From Actinomycetota bacterium (lineage in GTDB: Bacteria; Actinomycetota; Actinomycetes; S36-B12), in contig JAUSNB010000005.1 of assembly GCA_030645615.1 (NCBI GenBank), forward strand, positions 62,001 to 126,000: a DNA stretch of 64,000 nucleotides. The letters run 5' to 3'. How positions within the stretch are numbered: position 1 is the first letter of the stretch; every line of letters begins with the position of its first letter. Positions 42,003-50,345 of this stretch are shown one piece after another. A program made the position numbers and the translations under genes. The notes beneath the pieces were generated by a model. It did no database searches, was not told the DNA's origin, and saw only the letters and a list, made by a program, of their open reading frames with translations.

Positions 42003-42203
42003 TCAGTCGTCAGTCACACGCTTGATCGCGAGGTCGATCGATGCGAGCTGCTCCCCGTCCGTGAAAGCCGCGAGCCTATACAGGCCGTAGCCTTCGACAT
42101 GGAGCACAAGGGGTACCCATCGCGGTATCCGCAAGATGTCACCGGACTCCTCGACGACGACGGGAAACCGAGCTTGGCCACACTGACGTCCGATGGATGG
42201 CAA
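42003..42203 (-). CDS. Hypothetical small protein, possible orphan cassette gene
   Basis: 66 codons from a TTG; the protein-like part is FPVVVEESGDILRIPRWVPLVLHVEGYGLYRLAAFTDGEQ. I recognise no family. It runs in the same direction as the cassette genes, and its 5' end touches the left terminus of the half-repeat copy 8, but no repeat core follows its stop. It may be a decayed cassette. Confidence 0.35.
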   Translation of the reverse strand: MPSIGRQCGQARFPVVVEESGDILRIPRWVPLVLHVEGYGLYRLAAFTDGEQLASIDLAIKRVTDD

Positions 42204-42297
42204 CTTGCGAGGTACCGGGACGGCCCGAACCGTTTAATGGGTATGAGAAATGGCCGACCACCTCGAAAGTCGCGGACCCGCGAAACGACGAACGGTG
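42202..42297. repeat. Cassette repeat, copy 8 (left half only)
   Basis: Begins AACTTGCGAGGTACCGGGAC, continues with CGGCCCGAACCGTT and GGGTATGAG, and keeps recognisable similarity to the hairpin-1 flank (GCGGACCCGCGAAACGACGAA) before it breaks off. The core, palindromes and TGCACCCCC cluster are missing; the nitronate monooxygenase-like gene starts about 115 bp further on. Confidence 0.7.
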
Positions 42298-42411
42298 CGG
42301 GACGTAGCCTGATACGTGACCCGGGTCGACGCCGAAGCCAAGCAAGCAACCCCGAGCCCTTGGCGCCCAGGCGCGGGCGGCGCGGGCGACCTACTGCCTA
42401 GGAGATGGCCG

Positions 42412-43368
42412 ATGCGGACGTGGCTGACCGAGAGATTCTCGTTGAAGGTTCCCGTCGTTTGCGCACCTATGGCGGGAGTTGCTGGGGGCCGGCTGGCTGC
42501 GGCAGTGTGCAACGCAGGCGGGCTCGGCATGATCGGAGTGGGCGACAAGACGACACCCGACTGGATCGTTGACGAGTGCCGGTTCATGCGATCGACGGGC
42601 CGATCATTCGGCATCGGGCTGCAGGCGTGGGCCCTGCCCCTCAATTCCGGGCAGTTGGAGGCAGCCATGGCATCCGGGGCCAGCGTGGTGTCGCTGAGTT
42701 ACGGGGCCTACGAGACATACGTCGAGGGCTTCCGGAGTTCGGGCATGGTCGTCGCCACGGCCGTGGGCAATGTCCGTGAAGCACTCGCTGCGCATGAGGC
42801 GGGCGTCGACCTGATCATCGCTCGGGGCGCAGAGGGCGGCGGACATGGCCGTAACGACATCGGAACCTTGGCGTTGCTGCAAACGGTCCTCGACGCCGTA
42901 GCGACTCCCGTCATCGCAGCGGGGGGTATCGGCTCCTCCCGCGGCCTGGCCGCCGTGATTGCGGCAGGCGCTGTCGGGGCATGGGTCGGGACGGCGTTCA
43001 CCGCAACACCGGAGTCCACCACGACACCCAATGCTCGGAAGCGCTTGGTAGCCGCCCAGGACACGGCCACCGTGTACACGACCCTGTTCGATGTCGCAGC
43101 CGGGGCGCGCTGGCCCGCTGAGTTCGGGGAGCGCGCATTGCGCAACGACTTCTACGGCCTCTGGGAGGGCAGGGAGCCGCAGTTGTCGAAGGATCCGGAT
43201 GCGTTGCGGGCCATGGCAGACGCCCGGCTGATCGACGACGTCGACGTCACATGCATTGATGCCGGGCAAGGAGTGGGGATGCTGAGGTCGGACCGTGCGG
43301 CGAGCGAAGTCATCAGGGAGTTCGCGCGAGCATCGGACCTCCTCAGGGCCGCAGCCGCTCAGGGTTAG
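42412..43368 (+). CDS. Nitronate monooxygenase / 2-nitropropane dioxygenase-like flavoprotein
   Basis: A 318-residue FMN TIM-barrel protein. Features: PVVCAPMAGVAGGRLAAAV at the N-terminus, ARGAEGGGHGRNDIG near 140 (the GGH motif with the conserved His), PVIAAGGIGSSRGLAAVIAAGA and GTAFTATPES. Relatives are nitronate monooxygenases and FabK-like enoyl reductases. Start ATG 42412 with GGAG upstream. Single gene; alkyl nitronate detoxification is likely but not proven. Confidence 0.85.
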   Translation: MRTWLTERFSLKVPVVCAPMAGVAGGRLAAAVCNAGGLGMIGVGDKTTPDWIVDECRFMRSTGRSFGIGLQAWALPLNSGQLEAAMASGASVVSLSYGAYETYVEGFRSSGMVVATAVGNVREALAAHEAGVDLIIARGAEGGGHGRNDIGTLALLQTVLDAVATPVIAAGGIGSSRGLAAVIAAGAVGAWVGTAFTATPESTTTPNARKRLVAAQDTATVYTTLFDVAAGARWPAEFGERALRNDFYGLWEGREPQLSKDPDALRAMADARLIDDVDVTCIDAGQGVGMLRSDRAASEVIREFARASDLLRAAAAQG

Positions 43369-43421
43369 CCGCATGCTCCAGCGGCGATGCATCGGGGGCG
43401 ATGCTTCGGGACCGGTCGCGA

Positions 43422-43619
43422 CTAGTCGGACTCATCGCTCGCGTGGCGATCTCCAATGTAGCGACGGAGATCCGCTTCAGCAGACTGTAGGCGCTCCATC
43501 GTCTCGTCGCCGAGGCAGGTGATCAGATCGACGTTCCACGTGCGGCCTCGCCCAGTCACGCGCCACATGCCACCCCCGTCCTCCCAGCGCCGTAGGCGTG
43601 CAAGGTCGCGCGATTCCAT
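43422..43619 (-). CDS. Conserved small hypothetical protein
   Basis: 65 residues with the pattern LRRWEDGGGMWRVTG...WNVDLITCLGDETMERLQSAE, ending in an acidic tail. This RWEDxGGxWRV plus LxxCxGxExMxRL layout recurs in small actinobacterial proteins of unknown function. Start taken at ATG 43619; the frame extends upstream to a possible start at 43679. Confidence 0.6.
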   Translation of the reverse strand: MESRDLARLRRWEDGGGMWRVTGRGRTWNVDLITCLGDETMERLQSAEADLRRYIGDRHASDESD

Positions 43620-43715
43620 GGAGACAGACTGCCATGCAGCAACGACAGAATGGATCGAGCTGCCCGCCCGCAACGTCACGAGGCGGTCGCCGTGAGACCC
43701 AGCGATCCGTCGGGG

Positions 43716-44048
43716 CTAGAGCGCCTGCGCGACGGTCAGCAGGACGGCGCAGTCCTCGAGGGCATGCAGGCCGTGCCGCTCGCCCGGTATCACTGCGATG
43801 TCTCCCGCGGCCAGCTGGCACGCGTCGGTCGTGGTCGTCAGGCGCACGACGCCCGCCAGGACGTGGACGGTCGCCTCGCCTGGGCTCTCGTGCTCTGCCA
43901 GCTCCTGGCCGGCGGCGAGGGCGATCAGTGTCTGCCGCAGCGTGTGGTCATGGCCCCCGAATACGGTGTGGGCGCTGCGGCCGCTGCTGGCCGTCCGGGC
44001 AAGGGTCAGGTGCTCCTGCGCGAGTGCGGTGAGCGATATGGCTTCCAT
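43716..44048 (-). CDS. Cupin-domain protein of the nitrite/NO locus
   Basis: A 110-residue cupin: QTLIALAAGQELAEHESPGEATVHVLAG and IPGERHGLHALED. Motif 1 has one His plus Glu residues and motif 2 keeps RHGLHAL. Small cupins like this accompany hemerythrin and DUF2249 proteins in denitrification and NO-response clusters. It follows the Rieske gene by 51 bp. Confidence 0.75.
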   Translation of the reverse strand: MEAISLTALAQEHLTLARTASSGRSAHTVFGGHDHTLRQTLIALAAGQELAEHESPGEATVHVLAGVVRLTTTTDACQLAAGDIAVIPGERHGLHALEDCAVLLTVAQAL

Positions 44049-44099
44049 CTTGTGCCTTTCGATTGTCGTGCCGGGAAGGGCGTGTGGGCCTGGGGTTGT

Positions 44100-44407
44100 T
44101 CAGGTGACGTCGACGTGGACGAGGCCGTCGATGACACGCACCGGGAACGTGCGCACGGGTTCGGTGGCGGGAAGGCTGAGCGCAGCGCCGGTGCGCAGGT
44201 CGAATCGTGATCCGTGCAGCCAGCACTCGATGGTGCAGCCGTCCACCTCGCCTTCGGACAGCGGGACGGCGCCGTGGGTGCATTCGTCGCGCAGCGCGAA
44301 GACCCCCTCTGCGGTTCGGACGACACAGATGTCGATCCCGGCGACGCGGACGCCGAGGGCTCGCCGATGGCCGCGCCGTTGAGGTCGCACGCCGGCCGCC
44401 ACGTCAT
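44100..44407 (-). CDS. Rieske 2Fe-2S ferredoxin-like protein, probable N-terminal frameshift
   Basis: About 100 residues with the Rieske ligands intact: CTHGAVPLSEGEV (Cys-x-His) and CWLHGSRFDL (Cys-x2-His). From the ATG at 44407, which overlaps the hemerythrin stop as ATGA, the reading is MTWRPACDLNGAAIGE, the normal Rieske start, but it leaves frame there; the rest (ALGVRVAGIDICVV) is one base off near 44360. As read, translation from a GTG at 44402 would give the same protein with a scrambled first 18 residues. It probably supplies electrons in the nitrite/NO locus. Confidence 0.72.
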
Positions 44408-44832
44408 GACGCGGCGCTCACCACGCGCTCCCAGGCCGCACCGTCGAGCGCGATGACAGCGGCCGGAAACAGCCCGTTCTCCTCCTTGTCGATGTGGCGG
44501 CGAAGGATGTGCTCCAGCGTTCCCACGGCCGCAAGGTCGCCATCGGCGACGCGGGCGAGCGCGGCGTCGATCTCGCGATGCTCGGCACACAGCCCGTCGA
44601 CGTGGTCGGGGAACTCCGCATCTAGGCGCAGCTCCGCGAACAGGGATCTCTCCTCGCTCGCGGTGTGCGGATCCAGGAGGCCGGCCAGGGCGCGGGCGGA
44701 GGCACCGGTCCCGGCGCGGTCCCCGGCGGATGCGGCCCGGCGAAGGACTCCCATCGCGTTGACGATGTCGTCGTGCTCCGCGGAGTACCGGGCGATCACC
44801 GTGTTGGCCCGGCACCCGCAGTGGGAGCACAC
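44404..44832 (-). CDS. Hemerythrin-like (HHE) domain protein
   Basis: A 142-residue four-helix protein with iron-ligand His/Glu residues: YSAEHDDIVNAM, DPHTASEERSLF, AEHREIDAAL and RRHIDKEENGLFPAA. The N-terminus CSHCGCRANTVIARY adds three Cys that could bind metal. Hemerythrin-like proteins of this group (YtfE/RIC, ScdA-like) repair NO-damaged iron centres or bind NO. It is coupled by ATGA to the Rieske gene and follows the DUF2249 gene by 7 bp. Confidence 0.82.
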   Translation of the reverse strand: MCSHCGCRANTVIARYSAEHDDIVNAMGVLRRAASAGDRAGTGASARALAGLLDPHTASEERSLFAELRLDAEFPDHVDGLCAEHREIDAALARVADGDLAAVGTLEHILRRHIDKEENGLFPAAVIALDGAAWERVVSAAS

Positions 44833-44839
44833 GGCCGGG

Positions 44840-45136
44840 CTACCGCGTCAGCCGCAGGTGCCAGGCGTCCGGGCCGCTCCGGAGATACTCCACCGTCAGG
44901 CCCCCTGGGTAGCGGCTGCGCGCCTGGTCCAGCAGGGGCAGCGGGTCGTGTGGCGCGATGAGCACCATCGCGCCACCGCGGCTGAGTGAGTCCAGTGCAC
45001 CGAAGATCGCGCCGTGCCGGATGGCGTGGGGGATGGTGCGCGCGTCCAGCACGGGGTCGGCGTGCGCCCCGACATCCGAGCAGCCGCAGCCCGTGCTCAC
45101 CTCGGTGACGGGAACGGTCGGGTAGCGCTGGCTCAT
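44840..45136 (-). CDS. DUF2249 domain protein
   Basis: A 98-residue SirA/TusA-like fold protein: LDARTIPHAIRHGAIFGALDSLSRGGAMVLIAPHDPLPLLDQARSRYPG is typical of DUF2249. This family is repeatedly found beside hemerythrin and denitrification genes. The N-terminal CGCSDVGAHADP is a short Cys-bearing leader. Start ATG 45136 with GAGGAAC upstream. First gene of the minus-strand group, divergent from the HTH regulator. Confidence 0.85.
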   Translation of the reverse strand: MSQRYPTVPVTEVSTGCGCSDVGAHADPVLDARTIPHAIRHGAIFGALDSLSRGGAMVLIAPHDPLPLLDQARSRYPGGLTVEYLRSGPDAWHLRLTR

Positions 45137-45182
45137 GGGTTCCTCGCAGGGGTCGGCTGGCGTCCAGGCTTGCAACATTACT

Positions 45183-45196
45183 ACAGTATGTACTGT
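45183..45196. promoter_or_regulatory. ACAGTA-TG-TACTGT operator between divergent nitrite/NO genes
   Basis: ACAGTATGTACTGT is a perfect inverted repeat (6-bp arms, 2-bp spacer) 47 bp upstream of the DUF2249 gene and overlapping the first possible start of the HTH regulator gene. It is placed to control both directions, most simply by the adjacent regulator. Confidence 0.6.
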
Positions 45197-45896
45197 GTTA
45201 AATAGGGGGCCGGTGCCGGCCCGTCACAGCGTCCGGGCTTACGAGCTGACCCGCCCGCGCGCGCGGGTGCTGGAACTGCTCCAGCAACTGGACTCCCCGG
45301 TGTCCGCCGAGGACGTCGCACGTCGGTTCGGCCAGCACGTGAACACGGTGCGCCTGCACCTGGACTACCTCGCCCAGAGCGGCCTGGCGCTGCGCGAGCG
45401 CGCTCCGGGCACGGGCCGTGGGCGCCCCTCCTGGCACTACCGCGCCGATCCGGACCGTCCCGAGCCCGATCCGCGGGTACGCGAGTACGGCGCTCTCGCC
45501 GGCGCCTTGGCCGCCCACATCGTCCGGACCAGCCGGCTGCCTGCGGACGATGCGCACGCCGCTGGCCTGGAGTGGGGCCGGCAGGAGGCGCGCGAGCGTG
45601 ACCTCCACAGCACGTCCGGCGCGGATGCACGCCGCACCGTGGTGTCGATCCTCGATGGCCTCGGCTTCGCCCCCGCCGCGAGCAAGCGGCAGACGACGGT
45701 GCATCTCATGAGCTGCCCGCTGCTGGATGTCGCCCGCCAGTACCCCGAGGTGGTCTGCCAGGTTCACCGCGGACTGATCGCGGGGCTGCTCGAGGCGCTG
45801 GGCGGTGACCCTGCGGGAGCCGACCTGCGACCCTTCTCCGACCCCGGGTCCTGCCGGTTGCTCCTGGATTCCGGCAGTGCTTCGCCGCGGTCATGA
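45195..45896 (+). CDS. Winged-helix regulator (SufR/ArsR-like) of the nitrite/NO locus
   Basis: About 233 residues. The N-terminal HTH (RARVLELLQQLDSPVSAEDVARRFGQHVNTVRLHLDYLAQSGL) is followed by a central helical part and a C-terminal CPLLDVARQYPEVVCQVHRGLIAGLLEALGG segment. The two C-terminal Cys plus CRLLLD fit the Fe-S-binding domain of SufR-like regulators, which could sense NO. The start is uncertain: GTG 45195 lies in the palindrome, GTG 45213 is the alternative. Overlaps the membrane protein gene by 4 bp. Confidence 0.8.
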   Translation: MLNRGPVPARHSVRAYELTRPRARVLELLQQLDSPVSAEDVARRFGQHVNTVRLHLDYLAQSGLALRERAPGTGRGRPSWHYRADPDRPEPDPRVREYGALAGALAAHIVRTSRLPADDAHAAGLEWGRQEARERDLHSTSGADARRTVVSILDGLGFAPAASKRQTTVHLMSCPLLDVARQYPEVVCQVHRGLIAGLLEALGGDPAGADLRPFSDPGSCRLLLDSGSASPRS

Positions 45897-47032
45897 GTGA
45901 CGACCCGGCCGGGCCCGTTCAGCCGTCCGTTCCGGCGCCGAGGCTCCTCAGCGGCAACACCCGCGGCGAGCGGACGCGGGTGCGGGGACGCCTTGCCCTG
46001 CTGTTGCTGGGCGGCGCCTCGATGCTCCTGGGGCTCTCCGCGGGGCTGATGCTCCTCGGGCTGCCGGCCCCGATCACGACCGAGCGGCTGCCCGAGGTGC
46101 ACGGGCAGCTCATGATCGTCGGGTTCCTCGGCACCTTGATCGCGCTGGAGCGGGCGATCGCGTTGAGGCAGGCATGGGCCTACGCTGCGCCGCTGGCCAC
46201 GGGCGTCGGGGCGCTGCTCCTCGTCACCCCCCTGCCCATGACCGCGGGACTCGCGGTCCAGGCCGTCGGCCTCGGGATCCTCGTCGCCGTCTACGCCGCC
46301 ATCTGGCGGCGTGCTGCGTCGACCGCGCTGGCGATCCAGTGGCTGGGCTCCTTCCTCGCCCTGTGCGCGAGCCTGCTGTGGCTGGCGCAGGTGCCGACCG
46401 GCGCGCTCTTTCCCTTCCTTGCCGGGTTCCTCGTGCTGACGATCGCGGGGGAACGCCTGGAGCTCGCTCACGTCGCCTCTCCCCCGCCAGGCGCCGCTCG
46501 GTCGCTCCTGCTGATCTCGGCGGCGGTCGCCATCACCGGCGCAGGCTCCCTGCTGTGGCCGACGCCGGGCAGCGAGCTGTTCGGCGCATCGCTGCTGGCG
46601 ACGGTCCTGTGGCTCCTGCGCTACGACGTGGCCACCCGCACGATCCGCTCCGTCGGGCTGCCGCGGTACACCGCGGCCAACCTTCTGCTGGGCATGGCGT
46701 GGCTGGCCGTCGCAGGCATCACGTGGCTCACTCTCGGCCCGCAGCCTGATGGTCCGGGCTACGACGTCGTCGTGCACGCCATCGGCCTGGGCTTCGCCAT
46801 GTCCATGGTGCTGGCGCACGCGCCGATCATCCTGCCGGCGGTGCTCATCCGGCCGCTTCCGTACCGGCCGGTGCTCTACCTGGCGACCGCCGCGCTGCAG
46901 GTGTCCTTGATCCTGCGGGTGGCCGGCGAGGTCCGCGGGGCAGGCTGGGCGTGGCAGGCCGGTGGTGCCGGGAACGTCGCCGCCCTCCTGGCCTTCGTCG
47001 CGATGGCCGCCGTCCTGGTGGTGCGCCGATGA
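45893..47032 (+). CDS. NnrS-like membrane protein
   Basis: A 379-residue protein with about 11-12 helices. Characteristic segments are EVHGQLMIVGFLGTLIALERAI, AGERLELAHV and HAIGLGFAMSMVLAHAPIILPAV, matching the NnrS/heme-copper membrane family linked to nitrite and NO metabolism; the intramembrane His residues could bind heme or copper. It is translated with the regulator (ATGA) and with the nitrite reductase fusion (ATGA), making a three-gene operon. Confidence 0.82.
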   Translation: MSDDPAGPVQPSVPAPRLLSGNTRGERTRVRGRLALLLLGGASMLLGLSAGLMLLGLPAPITTERLPEVHGQLMIVGFLGTLIALERAIALRQAWAYAAPLATGVGALLLVTPLPMTAGLAVQAVGLGILVAVYAAIWRRAASTALAIQWLGSFLALCASLLWLAQVPTGALFPFLAGFLVLTIAGERLELAHVASPPPGAARSLLLISAAVAITGAGSLLWPTPGSELFGASLLATVLWLLRYDVATRTIRSVGLPRYTAANLLLGMAWLAVAGITWLTLGPQPDGPGYDVVVHAIGLGFAMSMVLAHAPIILPAVLIRPLPYRPVLYLATAALQVSLILRVAGEVRGAGWAWQAGGAGNVAALLAFVAMAAVLVVRR

Positions 47033-49638
47033 GCCGTTCCACCTGGCATATCCGGACCGCGTCGGTCGTGCTGGCCTGGCTGGCCGCCGCCGGGATCACC
47101 GCGGCGCTGCATCGCCAGCTGCCGGCAGCCACCTGGCTCATGGTGCACCTGCTGCTGCTCGGCGCGGTGACCGCCGCCCTGCTCGTGTGGAGCTGGCACT
47201 TCAGCGTGGCCGTCCTGCGCGCGCCGCCAGCACCCAGCCGCCGCGGCGAGGCAGTCCGGATCATCACGGCCAACATCGGGGCGCTCGGCGTCGTCATCGG
47301 CGTCGTGTCCGGCGCCTCGGCCATCACCGTGCTGGGGGCCCTGGCCGTGGCAGCCGCCGTCGTGGCACACGTCGGGGCACTGCTCAGTCGCCTGCGACGC
47401 GCCCTGCCGAGCCGGTTCGCCGTCACGGTCCGCGCCTACATCGGCGCCGGGCTGCTGCTGGTTCCAGGCATCGCGCTGGGCGTCCTGATGGCACGCGGAT
47501 CCTGGGACGCCACCACCTACTCCCGACTGCTCCTGGGCCATGTCACGGTCAACCTCCTGGGCTGGGTGGTCCTGCCGATCCTCGGCACGCTCGTGACCCT
47601 GTGGCCCACGATGCTGCACACCCGCCTGGCGCCCGATGCCGAGCGGAAGGCCCGCCAGGCCCTGCCCCTGCTGATCGGCGGCACCCTGGTCACCACGACA
47701 GGGGTGCTGACCGGACTGGACCTGCTCGCTGCGGCGGGCGTCGCTGGCTACCTGATCGGCATCGGGCTGAGCGTCGGGCCCATGGTGACCGAGATGCGCC
47801 AGCGACCCCCGGCGGCCTTCGCCTCCTGGTCAGCACTGGCCGGTGTCGCATGGCTGTCGGGCACGCTCATCGCCTTCGGCGTCGTGCTGGCCACCGGAGC
47901 CGGCTCCGGCCTCAGCCCCATCGCCGGCCCACTCATCGCCGCCGCCCTGGTCGGCGGCGTGCTGCAGGTCCTGCTCGGATCGCTCAGCTACCTGGTCCCC
48001 GTCATGGTCGGCGGAGGCCCGGCGGCCATGCGGCGGCGCAACGCACGCGTCAACCGGGCCATGGCCCCGCGCCTGGTGATCCTCAACGCGGCCCTGGCCA
48101 TCTGCGTCCTGCCCTCCCCCAGCGCCGTCCGCGTGCTCGCCTCCACCCTCATGCTCACCGCCGTCGGGTGGACCGTCCTGCTCATCGCCGACAGCCTGCG
48201 CAAGTCCCCGGTCGCCGCCACGACGACCACCGCCGACAGCGCGGCACCGAAGCCCCCCGTCCATCACGGCGGCGGCGCCGTGGTCGCCCTGGCCGTCGTG
48301 CTGCTGGCCATCGTCGGGGGCGTCGCCTACGACCCGGCCGCCGTCGGCGCGGGAACGGTGTCCGCGGCCCCCGCATCCGCAGGGGTCACCGCCACGGGGA
48401 AGGCCACCGAGGTGACCGTCACCATCGAGGGGATGCGCTTCACCCCCGACCGGATCCAGGTCCCGGCAGGCAACACCCTGACCGTGACCGTCGTGAACGG
48501 CGGCGACGACGTGCACGACCTGGTCCTGGAGACCGGCCAGCGCACGCCTCGGCTGTCGCCCGGGCAGGCCGCGACGATCGACGTCGGCGTCATCGGCCGG
48601 TCCCTCGCGGGCTGGTGCTCGGTCGCCGGGCACCGCCAGATGGGCATGGTGCTCAGCATCGAGGCGATCGGCGGGTCCGGCGCGGCAGTGGCCGCCGGCG
48701 CCGCGGCGTCCGCCGGGCGCGATGGCCACGAAGCCGACGACGGCGGCGAACCCGTCGGCGTGGACGGGATCGACCTGATGGCCGGGCCCGGCCCGGGCAC
48801 GGCGATCCGCGACCCACGTCTGCCGCCAGCCCCGGCCACCCGCGTCCACCGGGTGCGCCTGGTCGTGACCGAGGTGGAGGCAGAGGTCGCTCCCGGCGTC
48901 CGCCAGACCCGGTGGACGTTCGGCGGCACGGCCCCCGGGCCGGTCCTGCGCGGCAAGGTCGGCGACACCTTCATCATCACGCTGGTGAACGACGGAAGCA
49001 TCGGTCACTCCATCGACTTCCACGCCGGCGCGCTGGCGCCCGACGGACCCATGCGCACGATCGCGCCCGGCGAGGACCTGGAATACCGGTTCACGGCAAC
49101 CCGGGCTGGGATCTGGATGTACCACTGCTCCACCATGCCGATGTCCATGCACATCGCCAACGGCATGTTCGGCGCCGTCGTCATCGACCCGCCCGGCCTC
49201 GCCCCGGTCGACGAGGAGTTCGTCCTCGTGCAGTCCGAGTCCTACCTCGGGCCTCAGGGCGGCACCGCCGATGCCGATTCCATCGCCGCCGGCCAGCACG
49301 ACCTGGTCTCCTTCAACGGCTACCCCATGCAGTACGACCACGAACCGCTGCAGGCCACCGTTGGCGCCCGGGTGCGCATCTGGGTCCTCGCTGCCGGACC
49401 CAACGTCGGCTCGGCCTTCCACGTCGTCGGCGGCCAGTTCGACACCGTCTACCGGGAGGGCGCCTACGAACTGACCCCCGGAACCGGCGGCTCACAGGTG
49501 CTCGGACTTTCCCCCGCCCAAGGCGGTTTCGTCGAGCTCGTCCTCCCCGAAGCCGGCACCTACCCCTTCGTCTCGCACGTCATGTCCGACGCCGAGAAGG
49601 GAGCCCACGGCCTCCTGCACGTCAGCAGGGCAGACTGA
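47029..49638 (+). CDS. nirK: Three-part fusion: membrane domain, cupredoxin, copper nitrite reductase (NirK)
   Basis: An 869-residue protein. Residues 1-400 form about 11 helices resembling the NnrS-like neighbour. Residues 455-545 are a cupredoxin with a full type-1 copper set: H496, C530, H535 and M538/M540. After a Gly/Asp linker, residues 595-869 are a two-domain NirK: type-1 ligands H660, C700, H708 and M713, type-2 ligands H665, H699 and H798. It reduces nitrite to NO outside the membrane, taking electrons through its own cupredoxin. Ordinary NirK is a soluble enzyme of about 350-400 residues. Confidence 0.9.
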   Translation: MSRSTWHIRTASVVLAWLAAAGITAALHRQLPAATWLMVHLLLLGAVTAALLVWSWHFSVAVLRAPPAPSRRGEAVRIITANIGALGVVIGVVSGASAITVLGALAVAAAVVAHVGALLSRLRRALPSRFAVTVRAYIGAGLLLVPGIALGVLMARGSWDATTYSRLLLGHVTVNLLGWVVLPILGTLVTLWPTMLHTRLAPDAERKARQALPLLIGGTLVTTTGVLTGLDLLAAAGVAGYLIGIGLSVGPMVTEMRQRPPAAFASWSALAGVAWLSGTLIAFGVVLATGAGSGLSPIAGPLIAAALVGGVLQVLLGSLSYLVPVMVGGGPAAMRRRNARVNRAMAPRLVILNAALAICVLPSPSAVRVLASTLMLTAVGWTVLLIADSLRKSPVAATTTTADSAAPKPPVHHGGGAVVALAVVLLAIVGGVAYDPAAVGAGTVSAAPASAGVTATGKATEVTVTIEGMRFTPDRIQVPAGNTLTVTVVNGGDDVHDLVLETGQRTPRLSPGQAATIDVGVIGRSLAGWCSVAGHRQMGMVLSIEAIGGSGAAVAAGAAASAGRDGHEADDGGEPVGVDGIDLMAGPGPGTAIRDPRLPPAPATRVHRVRLVVTEVEAEVAPGVRQTRWTFGGTAPGPVLRGKVGDTFIITLVNDGSIGHSIDFHAGALAPDGPMRTIAPGEDLEYRFTATRAGIWMYHCSTMPMSMHIANGMFGAVVIDPPGLAPVDEEFVLVQSESYLGPQGGTADADSIAAGQHDLVSFNGYPMQYDHEPLQATVGARVRIWVLAAGPNVGSAFHVVGGQFDTVYREGAYELTPGTGGSQVLGLSPAQGGFVELVLPEAGTYPFVSHVMSDAEKGAHGLLHVSRAD

Positions 49639-50205
49639 ACGCAGCACCGCCATCGGCCAGAACAGGCAGGCTCGCGGACGCATCCTGCCGGCGGGCTTGC
49701 CGCGGGGTGCCCCTGTAGTTCTCCCGTCGGCGTCGTCGCTGCATCTACTCGGGCTTGGCGACTGGTCAGACGACGCTGAGGGTCCGCGGACGACGGCGTG
49801 GCATGTGGTGGGCGGCACCACGATGTCCGCTGTCAGGTGCCGCGCGATGGCATCCCTCATGTCGTGCACGCACGCGTCGCCGCCCACGAGCAAGACGCCG
49901 GCGGCGCACCCCATCCGATCATTGATCACGTCCCGCAGGGGTCGGCTGCTAACTCGCTGTCGGCATCTGCGTTGACGGAAGCAGGGGGTGCACGCTGCCC
50001 TGGGCTGCACTCCCCGGGGGTGCAGCGGGGGTGCAGCAACCACCCGTTTCCCTCGTGCACCCCCGGGGCAGCAAAGGGAGGCAGGGGGGTGCACCGCGCC
50101 CTCAGTGCCGCCTACTTTCCGCTGACTTCCCCCTGTGCGGGGTGCAGAAAATAGGTGAAAATAGGACAGACCCCCCTCAATGAGGGGGGTCTGAACCCTT
50201 GGAAC
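49639..50205. repeat. Degenerate TGCACCCCC-rich region to the left of cassette repeat copy 7
   Basis: No gene is visible. From about 49980 to 50110 the motif GGGGGTGCA or TGCACCCCC occurs at least five times in both orientations, as in the right part of the cassette repeat but scrambled. At 50169-50192 a perfect hairpin GACCCCCC...GGGGGGTC stands where other copies have their second palindrome. A weak match to the repeat left end (AACTCGC...CGTTGACGG) lies at 49953-49982. Confidence 0.55.
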
Positions 50206-50335
50206 GTAGCGGGGAGAAAGCGAGGATGCACGATCATCGGGTTGCGAACCACGCGAGTTACCTTCACAAACAGCCACTTCTGCACCCCCGTGCACTCCCC
50301 TGGGGTGCAAGTCTGCAACCCCCTCGCACACTTTC
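50206..50335. repeat. Cassette repeat, copy 7 (core and right end)
   Basis: Contains the conserved core from GTAGCGGGGAGAAAGCGAGG through GGGTTGCGAACC and ACAGCCACTTCTGCACCCCC to CTCGCACACTTTC. The part to the left differs from other copies. The right end is 10 bp from the stop of the HTH antitoxin gene at 50346. Confidence 0.85.
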
Positions 50336-50345
50336 AATGACGAAC

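Noticed and set aside
46962-49718. A 918-codon plus-strand frame overlapping the NirK fusion
   Set aside because: The NirK frame has all copper ligands and membrane segments; this one is an Arg/Pro-rich shadow one base off.
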